In this document: in pieces, positions 47,934 to 60,500 of the stretch | Layout of the letters: every line of letters begins with the position of its first letter | Position numbering within the stretch: the first letter of the stretch is position 1 | Assembly (NCBI GenBank): GCA_017311315.1 | Contig: CM029645.1 | Coordinates: 27,057,627 to 27,121,626 of the forward strand | Length of the DNA stretch: 64,000 bases | Direction of reading: 5' to 3' | From: Dendrocalamus latiflorus | Lineage: Eukaryota; Streptophyta; Magnoliopsida; Poales; Poaceae | Made by a program: the position numbers and the translations under genes | Notes under the pieces: generated by a model | Database searches by the model: none | Seen by the model: only the letters and a program-made list of their open reading frames with translations | What the model was told of the DNA's origin: nothing

Positions 47934-50524
47934 ATGGCTCTCGACTCTGTTCCGTCTTACCCCAGCGACTTGGGATCCAACAGGGCTACCAGAACCCAGC
48001 AAAGGGTCAGGTATGCGTAGTTTCTTCTATTTCTTACAGCAAAGATCCTCCAGTCTAGTTTCTTGATTTTCTTTTCTTTTCTGTGTGTAATAACAACTGC
48101 AGGAAGGACGAGCGTACATGGACGACGGAGACCTACGCGCCGTACGACGACGGGCACCAGTGGAGGAAGTACGGCGATAAGAAGCTCTCCAACTCCAACT
48201 TCCCAAGGTTGCTTCTTGCCCTCATCCCTTCGCCATTCAACTCTTTCCAGAAATTACATGTTTTCAGTCCATGCATGCATGCCTTTCTTGTGCAAAAACA
48301 TTTTTTTCACTGTTGTGGTGGTATAATTTCAAGAAGAACGGTTGATTTTAGGTATTAGTAGATCTACTGGTGAATTTGCAGGACCTGTAGTTGGTGGGTG
48401 AACTGACGGTACGGTGATCTGAAACCTTTCGAACTAAGTTCTACCCGTTTCTAGCTGGTAGAAATAGAATTCATGCGAGTAAATGTGTATGCAGTTGTCG
48501 CCGATTTCTTCCAGAACAAGGTCTCCCGGGCACAAATCTTTACCACCGCAGTGCGGGCCGTCTACTTCTTGATTGCACAAATCTCGTGTGCTCATCGCGT
48601 GTCCTTGATCTTTGGAATTTGAACACCATAGGCCCCGTCAGTCTAAGTGGAGAACATATCTTTCAGATATTGTACATGAAACATGTACCTGGTAATCTTT
48701 AATGTCTGTAACATCTATAGATCAAACAATCCTCTCTTTTTTGGGGGGTCAATATATAGTCTTTGTTTGTGCAGCCAGCTGGTGGGCCAAATAACTGTTT
48801 ATATTGAAAATCACATGGCCGCTTAATGCGCCCAACGTTTGTATATCAGTGGACGGTTTGGTCAATGTATTTGGTTTTTAGCAAGAAAACACTGTTGGTA
48901 GAATTAGCGGTGGACGGGTGTCGGCATAGCTTTCAATTAAGTCAAAGAAAGGATATGTTTGCCAACTAAAAAATGTTTATGTAATGACCATAGGAAAAGA
49001 ACCTTCACGGCGGCAATCTCTTTTGTCATCGACAACTCAACAAAACAAATAAGAATTCAGAAAGTGTTGCTCATTATTTGAATAGGAAAATCGCTAGTTG
49101 CCCTCCTTTATTGCCTGTCATTTGCAACTCGTTTGACATCTAATACTTCACTAGCAAACTAAAAGTTCCCTCATTTGTTTAGCACGCTTGTTCTGATTCA
49201 GATTTCCATCCATTAGTGTAGCATCGAATACTGCAATCAGAGGGGTGAACGATTGTCGTTGCTTTTTGGAATCTCCTGATGGTCGATGAAGATTTTGACC
49301 GCTCGGTGCTCAACCTCCTGATCGATTGCTCAGTGCACGACCATTTGAAAATCAATTAGTAGTTTAAGTCATGATTTAACCATCCAGATATTTTTTTCCC
49401 TGATGCCTTGAAGGGATGTTATAGGGAATGATCACATTACACATATATACGCTTACTGTAAAGTACTACAATTCAACAACAGGAATAAGTCAAGTTGGTA
49501 CACTAAGGTGCGAAGAAAAGTTGAAGATGTGTTGTTCAACCGTCCAACTTAAAATTTAGTAGGATAGTGCCGGCTTTACTTGCTAACTGCAAGGTGGATT
49601 AGTTAGGTTTTAAAATAGTGATTTAGCAACAATCTAAGCAAAGATGATAGTAAACAGAACAATCTAAGCCATGAGTGCAGACATGAAGGTACTCAACTCA
49701 AAACAGAAAAAAAAAACTTCCATGATTTTGGAATAGTAAGGAGTATACTTTTCAGGGCAGTTACTGTTCTTACAAGCAAATATGAACTGAAGCTGAGACT
49801 GGGTATGGTCTAGGCTCTTACCAAATCAACTGGTTATAGAATTTACTCTTGCCAATCACCACCATTTGGGGTATCACATGGGCACACACAAAATGTATGT
49901 GCCCTTGAATGCAACTATTGTACTATGTTGTACTTCGTAAATATACGTTAATTTGCATTTGGCGCTTTGGTGAAGATTTCTTCTCTTTCCTTTCTGAGGG
50001 GATTTTTGGTTTCATATGATTATATTTGCAGGTTCTATTACAGATGCACCTACAAGAACGACATGAAGTGCCCTGCCACTAAACAAGTCCAGCAGAAGGA
50101 CACCAGTGATCCGCCATTGTTCTCGGTCACTTACTTCAACCACCATGCCTGCAATAGCAGCTCAAGGCATGTTGGCACTAGCCCAGATACTCCTGCGCAG
50201 TTGTCTTCGAGGAAGGCGGTATCAATCTGCTTCAATTCGCATACCACCAGTGAACAGCCGACATTCCTGACGTCCTCAACTACGCTGAAATCGCCAAGCA
50301 TACAATCATACAGAGCCGACGAACAGCCAGACAGGAGCACCTCCTACACTCGCCGGTTTCAGTGGGCAGACGCATCGTTGTCTACAAGCAATGCTCCGGT
50401 TAAGATGGAAGTTGACGATTTTGCCGAAACAAGCGCTTCGTCCAACACCACCACCGGTGCTCTGTCGAGGACATTGGTACCGATCGGTCAGTCAAGATGT
50501 ATCGAGTACTTCCAGTTCCTGTGA
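47934..50524 (+). CDS. WRKY transcription factor, group III, variant heptapeptide WRKYGDK
   Basis: Three exons: 47934-48010, 48103-48207, 50032-50524, giving 224 aa. The borders are gtcag|gtatgc, tgcag|gaagga, ccaag|gttgct and tgcag|gttcta; both introns are phase 2, as in WRKY gene 1, and the second sits at the same domain position (NFPR|FYYRC). The heptapeptide is WRKYGDK, not WRKYGQK (codons GGC GAT AAG). The zinc ligands C-x7-C (CTYKNDMKC) and H-x-C (HHAC) are complete and of group III type. The N-terminal part is short (about 40 residues before the domain). The 1.8-kb second intron holds a fragment of the LTR family seen at 42387. The altered glutamine position may change W-box affinity. 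Confidence 0.88.
49210..49385. mobile_element. LTR-family fragment (copy B) in WRKY gene 2 intron 2
   Basis: atcgaatactgcaatcagag and the following gaatctcctgatggtcgatg, gaccgctcggtgctcaacc match 50845-50960 and 42390-42490. Only the first 170 bp are present. Confidence 0.6.
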
Positions 50525-50800
50525 TGATTTTTGATGGGAGGAGATGCTGGAGTTTATATGGGGAGCTGGAGGCGACCTTGTGTTGAGTTGAGTGATATGG
50601 ACCCCAACCTACTGATCTGAATGATCCCCACCCCATAGAGATACTACTACTACCTTGTTCTTTACTTCTTTATATTCATATCCAACCACATTTTTGTGCT
50701 TGAATGATGTAAAGAATTGGATTGAAGTTTCTTTAATTTTTAGTAATAGAGGTTAGTTTATGTTTGGTGCTGAGTGAAAATCGATGGTAAAAGAAGAGAA
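50525..50800 (+). terminator. 3' UTR region of WRKY gene 2
   Basis: T-rich sequence after the stop with several weak polyadenylation-like stretches (ttgaatgatgtaaag at about 50700, taattttagtaatag at about 50735). Confidence 0.3.
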
Positions 50801-50841
50801 CTTGTTGTTTTAGAGTTGAGACATGGGCCTGAAGAAGTTTG

Positions 50842-52380
50842 TAGGATCAAATACTGCAATTAAAAGGGGGTGAATAATTGCCTCTGCTTTTTAGAATCTC
50901 TTAGTGCTTGATGTAAGTTTCAACCGCTCAGTGCTCAACCGCTCGATCACTTAGTAGAGATCTTCAATACCGGGAGCAGCACCTCTCTGTCATCTTGCAC
51001 GTAGTCGATAGCTTTGACGACGGTTTCGACCACTCAGCGTTCGATCGCTTAGCTGTCGAAAACTCCTTACCAGTCGTAAACCATGACCGCTTCAATCTTT
51101 GATCTTCAACCAGTTTGCACATACTCAAAATCTCCGACATCAAAAGCAGAACCTCTCGATCACATGTACCTTCGAGAAAACAGTGTCTTCAAGTAGACGT
51201 GCTCTGTTCTGCTCTCCCAACCTATCCTATTGGCGACGATCGAGTGGATGACTCGGCGGGCAATCAAGTCAATGGAGGGACGCTGTCTCGCCACGTGCAA
51301 CTCTGCTTGGAACAAGAACAAGTCGAAGACAACGCCTAGAAAAATATGTTGCCAGCACCGACTAACTTTTTTGGAATAGATTTGATCTTCTATTTCTAAA
51401 ATATGTTCTGTGGCTAAAAAATGCTCTCACGGTACCCCTCAAACCCTAGCAAAAAAGCTTTCTCTCCAAAGCCATCTCAAAGCCACACCTAAACACTTAG
51501 CCTCTCCCTCCTTTTATATGCTAGAGCTCCAAATCGTATCCTCATCAAACACCAAAACTGTGTCCTCATCAAACACCTAATCATGTCCTCACCAAACATG
51601 GACACCAAACTCTATCCATTCTGAAAATCATGGGACCTGAAACCCTTCCAAACATAGATTTTTCAAAATCTCTAAACATTCTAGTTATAGACTCCTTCCA
51701 TAACTCTTTCAACTTATCATATGTCGAAGCCTCCAGGACCACACCTCCCATAGCCTCTCCATGCATCATCTTCACATGTCGAAGTATCCAGGACCGCATC
51801 TCCTGTAGCTTCTCCATGTATTATCCACTTTTGATCTCCACATGCTCCAACGTGAGCCCAACCACCTCGTGACATCCTCGACCACTTGGACCTTAGATTT
51901 CCCTCTCCTAGTCTCGGTCCTCCTTGTCACTGACCATAATTGTCTCCATGTCCAACCTATATATGCAAAGATCAAAGAACATTTTCTCGACACAAGTTCT
52001 TTCTAACTTGACCGACATTAGTCCACACATGCAAACCACACCTTCGACTACCAGGTATTGTAGCTACAACCATCAACCATGCACAACAAGTACTATAGCT
52101 ACGACCATTAACCATGTATTGTACCTATGACAATCAACCATGTACTGTAGCTTCCACTATCGATCACCGATCGCGGTTGATGCCTTTGACCATTGACCAT
52201 GGTCGAAGTCTGCCGATCAAATAGCCCAACACAAGACTATGACTATCGACAGGTTCACGGTAGCTTATGACCGATTCACTGTTGCTTACAACTGGTTCAC
52301 TGTTGCTTAGACTAATTCACTGATCCAGGTCGAAGCCTACCAATTACCGACCGATTCGCTGTTGCTATATTGTACTATGC
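50842..52380. mobile_element. LTR-family fragment (copy C)
   Basis: It begins aggatcaaatactgcaatta and aligns in blocks with copy A (42387-43830), with about 250 bp extra near 51200-51420. It ends in degenerate gctacgaccat / gcttatgaccg motifs (52030-52370). No coding capacity recognised. Confidence 0.55.
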
Positions 52381-54060
52381 ACCACATTCGTATCACTAGC
52401 TACTGTGCAGTAGGAAGTTGGTGCAGGCTATGTAGCTCCACTCTCTTTTACTTGCCATTTTGCACAGTAACACGTACGGTCGCTAATGCGGATATTTAAC
52501 CATTAGCTTTTGTAATTATATATTAGCACAAAATATTGAAATTTAACGAATAAGCTACATAGTACTTTTGATGACAATCTTTCCATATGACAAATCCAAT
52601 ATCTTGATAGTATAGTTAAAGTTTTCCAAAGGTTGACTGAAGTTTCGTGACTGTATTTATATATTTGAACAGAGGCAGAGGCTGTACCTTTTCTTACCCA
52701 GCATGCATCATTAATAGGGAAATACTCTTTGCAAACTAACGTGAAATTACTTGGTCACAAGCAATCACAAGCAATCTTTAGGTGGCGATCGTATGATAAT
52801 AATCACAGGCAATCTTGAGGTGCATTGGGAGGGTGGAGCAGGTTGTTCGAAAAGCATTTCTTGAGAGAGGTTTATGTGAGCCATTTCATCCATTGTTTGA
52901 TTCACATCATGCACGTCTTTGCGAAGGCATAGTCTAACCAATCTCTTGTATCATCCTATTCCTATGTTGTTTGCGAAGACATAACGAGTGTTTACACTAT
53001 GTTCTTCACGGATAACGAATCTCTTCTCGTGTATCATCCTACAGGACAGGACGACTAGGAGTCGAGGGAGTCGGTGTACGAGCATACACAAACTCTTTTC
53101 CTCGGTCCCGACTCCCAAGAACACAATTAACCAAGAGGCTTGGCTGCCTTCTTCGAACTGTGCGCTGTGTAGCACTATTGTAACTTTTGTAAATTTTAGC
53201 CATCTAGCTTTCGTTTTTATAAAAATAATATCTTTTCTAAGTTCAGAAGGTGCGGTAACTAATACATATCATCTGCCACAGCGACATAGCTCGGTAGGCC
53301 AGGCGCTGCCGAGCTGCCCTTGCTCCTGCCCTTGCTCGACAGGAGCTTGTTGAGTGCCCCTGGCTCAACAAGTAGGCGCAAAGGCGAATGGCAAGCACAC
53401 AAGCGCGTGTGGGAGAAGGAAATCTGATTCCTCACAGGGCAGCGACAACATGTAAGATACTCATGTTAATGACACGATGCAATGCAGCGACACGACGCGA
53501 TGTTAGATTCTTGTTTCATTCGTGCATTCATTATGCCACGTTCGCGCACGCGTGTATAAACCATGACCTGCGGTCGCATTGCTGCCAAGCGAGAGAAAGC
53601 GCAGCCAGGGAGGGTAAGGAAAGAAAAAAGAGATTTCCTGTCAAGCGAGAGTGCAGGGAGGCAACGGGGCTGTGATTAACCATCTTTCACAGGTGGGAGC
53701 ATTGTGGAGTTTGTGATTACCTTCAGAAAAAGATATACTTCATTCCCGTGCAAGCAACGTGTTTAATATATCATTAGCATTTCATTAGCGTAACTGTGAT
53801 TTGTAATGTAGAATGCGCTAGGTGATCATATTTAGTTGATGGATGTGTTTCTGTAAGTATTCGTGTTTATTTATTGTAAATAGTTGTAAAAATATGGACC
53901 AGAAAAATAGCTAAAATATTTTTACATATGTCCGCACGTATATATTTATCGCTCTCGCGCGATTACAGATTGGCTTTTGTCCAAGGATCTGGTCTTATTT
54001 TCCTAAACTAAAAAGTTGAAGCTTCATTATATCTTTAAATTGTTACCAATACCCTTCTAT
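52381..54060. other. Intergenic, no gene supported
   Basis: ORFs at 52951-53353 and 53388-53675 have no domain or splice context. The region includes the repeated pair cttgctcctgccc/cttgctcgacagg at about 53320. Confidence 0.45.
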
Positions 54061-54710
54061 TCAATTGTAAATGGCCGGATCAGATGATATTGGACCATGG
54101 GAGTACTTTATCCATGGAGAGGACGAAGGAGAGTTTGAAAACATATTGTGCAAACTAATGCAGTACCTACGTTACTGGCGCCATCTCATCTTCAATGGAT
54201 AGAAGACCCAAGAGGGAGACAGTGAAGCCTGGATGATGGAAGTCTTCTTATATGCAAGGGAAGGCGAGTACATCCCCGCACCTTCCACACAGAGCACCTG
54301 AGGAGCACTTCCATCGACACCCTTCAGGACGTTGCCCGCTTAGCTTATGCTCACCTGTGCAAGATCCACGAGGCCACCATGCTGACCTCCCTGTTTCGTT
54401 ACTATCCATCCCTCCAGGAAGGAGCACGCTACTATGAGACGTTCACCCTTGCTCCGAGAACGATCTACTCCTGACCCACCAGGTTCAGCTCACCTGAGCT
54501 ATGAGAGCCACCTACATTGAGGCTCTAGAGAAAATATCAGACCTTCGCTAGCTAAAAGCTAGGCTGAGACTCTCCGTGCTCATCTCGCCAAGTGTGAGAA
54601 GACCCTGGGTGCAATGGAGCATGAGATGAATACCGCAGTCATCGAGCTCGAGCGAACTGTAGTAGCAACAACAGTTCATGCTCTAGCTCTCCCTAGACCC
54701 CATTATTGTG
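54061..54710 (+). pseudogene. Degenerate coding remnant, probably of a retroelement
   Basis: Frames broken by stops can be followed on the + strand: HTEHLRSTSIDTLQDVARLA, then HLCKIHEATMLTSLFRYYPS (about 54285-54420), then a coiled-coil-like piece (LRAHLAKCEKTLGAMEHEM). I do not recognise the family; the layout (folded domain, then coiled coil) resembles gag-like or plant transposon accessory proteins. It is not a functional gene. Confidence 0.35.
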
Positions 54711-55290
54711 GCTACTGACCAAACAGTATATGAGGAGAGTAGTGGAGATGATGGACAATGCTTGTCCCTTCCCTATGTCCAGGGCGTGTATATATATTTC
54801 CATGAGGTGTATTTTACAATCCTACCCTTACATTTATGTGCCCTCTATAGGAGTACCTATGTCATTACACACATCCCATTTTGGGCTTTACAACTCTTTA
54901 GCAGGCCGGATGGGCTTAGGTGGGGGCCACCCCTACAACACCCATCATCCCCACCAACCCCGCTCTGACTCAGCTACTCACTGAAGGACTATGCCTAAGG
55001 AGCAGTGCGCGTAAGAGCATGCGGCACCCTAGCCCACCAACCGTCCTCAACATTAGAGAAACCAGCCGAGATGCAGTCACTCCAGCTTAGCTAGCTACAA
55101 TCGCTTCCGTTCTCACTTTGGTTCACCCATGTACTAAAAAATAGATGTGTAATGTGTAATGTATTATATCCACATAGCAAAGCATGGCCTAAGTGTCATG
55201 TGCAACTAGACAAAAAATATTATAAATGTTATGTAACCATCTTAGGTCTTGTGGTTTATTTTTTTATTCGTCTGGTTCCTGGAATTATTT
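54711..55290. other. Intergenic, no gene supported
   Basis: Overlapping short ORFs at 54706-54984 without domains. Confidence 0.4.
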
Positions 55291-55292
55291 TT

Positions 55293-55982
55293 TGACAACA
55301 CGTACCAGCTTTTCACAATGAGTGGACAACACACATCAGCTTTTCTAGTGATTTGACAACACATACCAGTTTTCCACAGCGAGTGGATAACACACACCGG
55401 CTTTCCCACTAATTTGACAATACGTACCAGCTTTTTGCAGCGAGTAGATCGTTCCTATTGATTTGATAATATGTACCAGCTTTCTGCAGCCTGTGGACAG
55501 CACATACCGACTTTCCAGTGATCTGACAACACATACCAGATTTTCGCAGCGAGTGGACAACGTGTACCGATTTACCTAGTTATTTGACACACATATTAGC
55601 TTTTCGCAGCGAGTGGACAGCACACATCAGCTTTTTTTTTAGTGATTTGATAATACGTATTGTCTTTTCATAGCCTGTGGACAGCACGTACCAACTTTTC
55701 AATGATTTGACAACATATACTAGATTTACACAGCAAGTGGACAACACACACTAGCTTTCTTAGTGTTTTAACAATACGTACTAGCTTTCTGTAGCCTGTG
55801 GATAGCATGCACCGGCTTTTCCTATGATTTGACAACACGTACCAACTTTTCACAGCCTGTAGGTAGCACACACTGCCTTTCCCAGTGATTTAACAACTCG
55901 TATTAGCTTTTCACAACGAGTGGACAGTACGCACCAGCTTTCCTAGTGACTTAACAACCTGTACCAGCTTTACTCACGAGCA
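55293..55982. repeat. Minisatellite: about 12 units of about 60 bp
   Basis: Units begin at about 55293, 55353, 55414, 55466, 55525, 55587, 55649, 55709, 55770, 55831, 55891 and 55953, each starting gacaacacgtaccagctttt or a close variant. Each unit is itself two related halves of about 30 bp, the second being gagtggacaacacacaccag with cttttctagtgattt. Divergence is moderate, so the array is old. Translations through it are not genes. Confidence 0.9.
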
Positions 55983-57240
55983 GTGTCCACTAACTGCCTA
56001 TAAAATCTGGCTAGCCCCCACAACCAGACTCAACACTCCAATCGAGTTGATCTCAAAACTAGGGGAAGAGGTGAGGGAGAAGAGAGGAGAGATATATCAC
56101 TATGTTGTTGGTGGGGATGTTAAACTACGGAAAGATGTTTCGCAAGCAAAAGTGGGTGGCCAAGAAGAAAGGACCATACCCCCGACAATTCTTGCAAGGA
56201 TGCTCCCGTACCGCTGGAGTTTCCGTGGCTGTAGTGCGACTGCGACAATCTAGCACATATCATTTAATTTACACACTCGGCAGTCGTCGCCCGAGCGCAC
56301 TACACGTGTGTCGAGGTTCTTGTAAGCATGTATTTGCTATTTTATGTTACATGTTCCATTTCGAACCTCTCTAACCTACTCTGTCCATGCTAGTAGACCA
56401 CGGAGCGCTGTTACTTTTTTCAATGGATAAACGGCCCAGATATATATGATAGGGCATTCATCGAGTAAAAATATATGCTTAACTACCCGATGGCGCCTAA
56501 AAGATTCACACGCTGGAAACCATACACCCTGGATGACAGCGGAAAGAACAAGGGTAAGTTGCCGGTGGTCTCCGAAGCCCTCGCTGAACGCCAGGTTATC
56601 TCCAATTAGGACAAACCTATATAAGTTGTAGAAGTCAAGTAATGGGCCCAGGTTGCGAGGGCTAAAGCCAACGCAGGAGAGAAGGAAAGACATTGATTGA
56701 CCCAAATGTGTACGACGGCTAACTAGAATCATGGCTTTCAAAAAGCGCAATATATCTTAGCTGTAGTTGGAGTTGATGGTTCACGCATGTTGTCACTTTG
56801 TATCGTATGAGTAGTGAGGCAAACATACGCATCTAACCAAATCCCACGTGCCATGTAATTCACACAGTTATTATGAACTATTTTATCGGCCTACACATGG
56901 TCCATTACGACAACTGTTTACAACAATGTTTCTTTACTGGTTAACACATGGAGTTTGTTGTGGTAGATCATCTGCTCTCTAGACCCCTTGCACCTTTCTA
57001 AAAATTTCTATACACATGCCAATAAAAATATAATAGGATCCTTAATACGTATCAAATTATGTGTTTTTAAGTAGTTTGCACATGGAAGTATTTTTAGAAA
57101 CAAGTTAACAAGTGAGCTAAAGCAAAATCTAAATAAACAAGTTTAATTAAAACAATTTAGAACTGAATCAACCAGTTTTTTTTACCGCTTTTTTTTCTTT
57201 TTGCCACCCTGCCCTGACCCGCTAGATACGTGAACAGTTC
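55983..57240. other. Intergenic and upstream region of the VSR gene
   Basis: ORFs at 56047-56374 and 56376-56750 (minus) have no recognisable domain. From about 57240 the sequence is CT-rich leader of the VSR gene. Confidence 0.45.
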
Positions 57241-57544
57241 GGCTTCTTCACCACCTCGAGCTCCGTCTCCTCCCCCAACTCTCCCGACGCAACCCCCCAA
57301 AAATCTCTCCCACTCCAGCTCCTCCATCCATCCAAGCAGCACCGTAATTCCCTACTACTGCGCGCATCCTTCCCCCGCCTTCAAAATCCAATCTTTCATC
57401 TCTGCTCCGCCGTTTTCCGCGGCTTTCTTGTACCGTACAACCGCAAGATCGCTCTTTTCTTCCCCCTCGACAAAGCCGCCGATACCAATCCAATCCCCTG
57501 CTGGGTTTCTCGCGAATTGCAAGGATTAATCTCTTGATTGGAGC
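57241..57544 (+). promoter_or_regulatory. VSR: CT-rich 5' leader of the VSR gene
   Basis: About 300 bp rich in ctcc/ttcc, typical of housekeeping-type plant 5' UTRs. No TATA box is evident nearby. Confidence 0.45.
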
Positions 57545-60500
57545 ATGAGGCTTCGATCCGGCTGCGCGATGCTGCGGCTACTGCTGTGGGCGGCGTTCCT
57601 GTGGGGTTGCTGCCACGGGTGGTTCGTCGTGGAGAAGAACAGCCTCAAGGTGACATCGCCCGACGAGCTCAAGGGCACCTACGAGTGCGCCATTGGCAAC
57701 TTCGGCGTCCCCCAGTACGGCGGCACCATGGTCGGTGTCGTCGCCTACCCCAAGGCCAACAGGAAGGCATGCAAGAGCTTCGACGATTTCGACATTTCCT
57801 ACAAGGCCAAGCCCGGCTCCTTTCCCATCTTCCTGCTCGTCGACAGGGGAGGTGAGAATAATTACTATGCTACTAGTACTTGGTCTCTGTTAGGCCATCC
57901 ATGTGTGACTTCGTGATTGTGAGCGGGGTAAGCTTTATATACCTCGGTTGGTTCAATTGGATAGATTGCTGTTGAAAGGTTGACCACAAGTGGCACAATT
58001 TTTTGTTTAATCGTGTTGTCTTTAGTTTGGTGCGTTAAAAATTAAATATTGCTATGCGATGATGTGATTAAGTTGAATATTCTTTGACCCAGTTTGGTAC
58101 AACGAGCAAATCTATGACTTGATGTTTGGAGGAAGCTTAATCTGAAAGCTTAACTGTCAAGCCCTCATGCATTTACTAGTAGCTAGGTCACTGTCTTGTT
58201 GTTTTAACTCCCTATGATGTTCCACTGATTTTGTTTTCAACCAGTTATTGTCTGACAATTTTTTGGGGTGTTCTTTTTGCCTTTTGGTTTCTGCCTTTGG
58301 CTTTGAGCTTCTCCGGGAGTCAAAAAGCCAAACATCAAAACATGGTTGTTTCTTAGAGTTGATTCTCCAAACCGCTTTTCAAGTCTAAAACTGTGTACGC
58401 CGTCCGCGTCGGCGTCTCCGCCGTCCGTTGTCATCTCAAAAAGTGCTGACAAAAGCTATCAAGCACAGCACAAAAGAACAGGGACTTTATATGTCTGCTC
58501 TGTGATGTTGATTTCTACTCGATTCATTAAAATATACTGTGGATTACATAACATGGTTTTGTTGTTTTTCATAGATTGCTTCTTCACAAAGAAGGCATGG
58601 AATGCACAGAAATCAGGAGCAGCGGCAATCCTTGTTGCCGATGACAAGGTTGAACCTCTAATTACAATGGACACGCCTGAAGAGAGCGGGAGGGCAGATT
58701 ATTTAGAGAACATCACCATTCCTTCAGCGCTGATAACCAAAAGCTTCGGGGACAGGCTCAAGAAAGCAATTGATAACGGTGACATGGTTAATGTGAATTT
58801 GGATTGGAGGGAGTCCCTGCCCCACCCTGATGAGCGTGTTGAGTATGAATTTTGGACTAACAGTAATGATGAATGTGGACCAAAATGTGATAGCCAGATT
58901 GATTTCGTCAGGAGCTTCAAAGGAGCAGCACAGATACTTGAGAAGAAGGGCTACACGCAGTTCACTCCTCATTACATTACCTGGTATTGTCCAGAGGCCT
59001 TCACTCTAAGCAAGCAGTGCAAGTCCCAGTGTATCAACCATGGGAGGTATTGCGCACCTGACCCAGAACAGGATTTCAGCAAAGGGTATGATGGGAAAGA
59101 TGTAGTGGTTCAGAATTTACGTCAAGTTTGTGTTTATAAAGTAGCTAAGGAGAATGAGAAACCTTGGTTGTGGTGGGACTATGTGACTGATTTTGCAATT
59201 CGGTGCCCAATGAAGGAAAAGAAGTACACTAAGGAATGTGCTGATGGAGTTATCAAGTCACTTGGTATGTTGGAGTTTGCATATGCCTTTCTATTTTTTA
59301 TTGTAAGGTGCTATAATTGTACTGAATACGTTTGAAATTTCCAGGCCTTGATCACAAAGCAATAGATAAGTGTATTGGTGATCCAGATGCTGATGAAGAA
59401 AATCCTGTGCTGAAAGCTGAACAGGGTGCACAGGTTAGTACTTCGGTGTGGTCTTATCTCTTCTATTTGTCCCGCTTGCGATCATAATGTATCATTTTGG
59501 ACCCTTTTACATAGATTGGCAAGGGTTCTCGTGGTGATGTTACCATCTTACCAACACTAGTCATCAACAATAGACAATACAGAGGTTCGTTCTCTTGAAA
59601 CCATTATAGTTCTGGCAAAGTGATTTGAGGTTCCAGTTGTGCTTATCCAAACATTTGTTTCTCACTTCTCAGGGAAACTTGACAAAGGAGCAGTTCTTAA
59701 GGCACTTTGTGCAGGTTTTCAAGAAACTACTGAGCCCGCTGTTTGCTTGAGTGAAGGCTCGTGCATTTATTCCCCTACTTTTTTCCTCAGTTTGCTGCAT
59801 TTGTGATGAATACTTATACTGCAAGCATAACCTGTTTTGTACATTCCTCTTAAACTAAACATCTTCAATTCATGTTGTCAAACTGTAGATATACAAACAA
59901 ACGAGTGCTTGGAGAACAATGGCGGCTGTTGGCAAGATAAGGCTGCTAACATCACCGCATGCAAGGTAGTTCTGGTGGTCTTATCTTTTCTGCTAAATTC
60001 TAGTTTACGGGATAATGCTTTTCTCTGTTTAGCTTATGCGTATGGTACTTGTCTGGCATATATGTAGGATACTTTTCGTGGAAGAGTTTGCAAATGTCCG
60101 GTTGTGAAAGGTGTAAAATTCGTTGGTGATGGCTACACTCATTGTGAAGGTATATATACTGCAAGAAATTAGGAGATAATTTTCTTGCCATCTTTTTTTA
60201 TTTATTTTGAGTATTTAAATAATGGACACTCTTTACTTGAGGATGGTTGATTGTTGTTTAGCACTAACCCTTGTTAATGGAGATAGCACTTCTTCTGCAA
60301 CATACAAAGTGTTTTTTTTCGTGACATGCAATTTTAGCCTTATTGACTATTTAATTATGCCTGCCCTTGTTATTTTAGCTTCAGGATCTGGGCGTTGTGA
60401 GATTAACAATGGAGGTTGTTGGAAGGAGACCAGGAATGGCCGGACATACTCTGCCTGCACTGTAAGTTATCAGTTGGTATTTTTGCTGACTTTAATGCTG

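Noticed and set aside
55345..55871. Repetitive minus-strand ORFs with SWYVLSNHRK-like repeats
   Set aside because: Translation of the 60-bp tandem array; the frame is interrupted and shifts between units.
56376..56750. 124-aa minus-strand ORF
   Set aside because: No recognised motif, no conserved start context, and no neighbouring exons; considered as an RT fragment but it lacks any RT motif.
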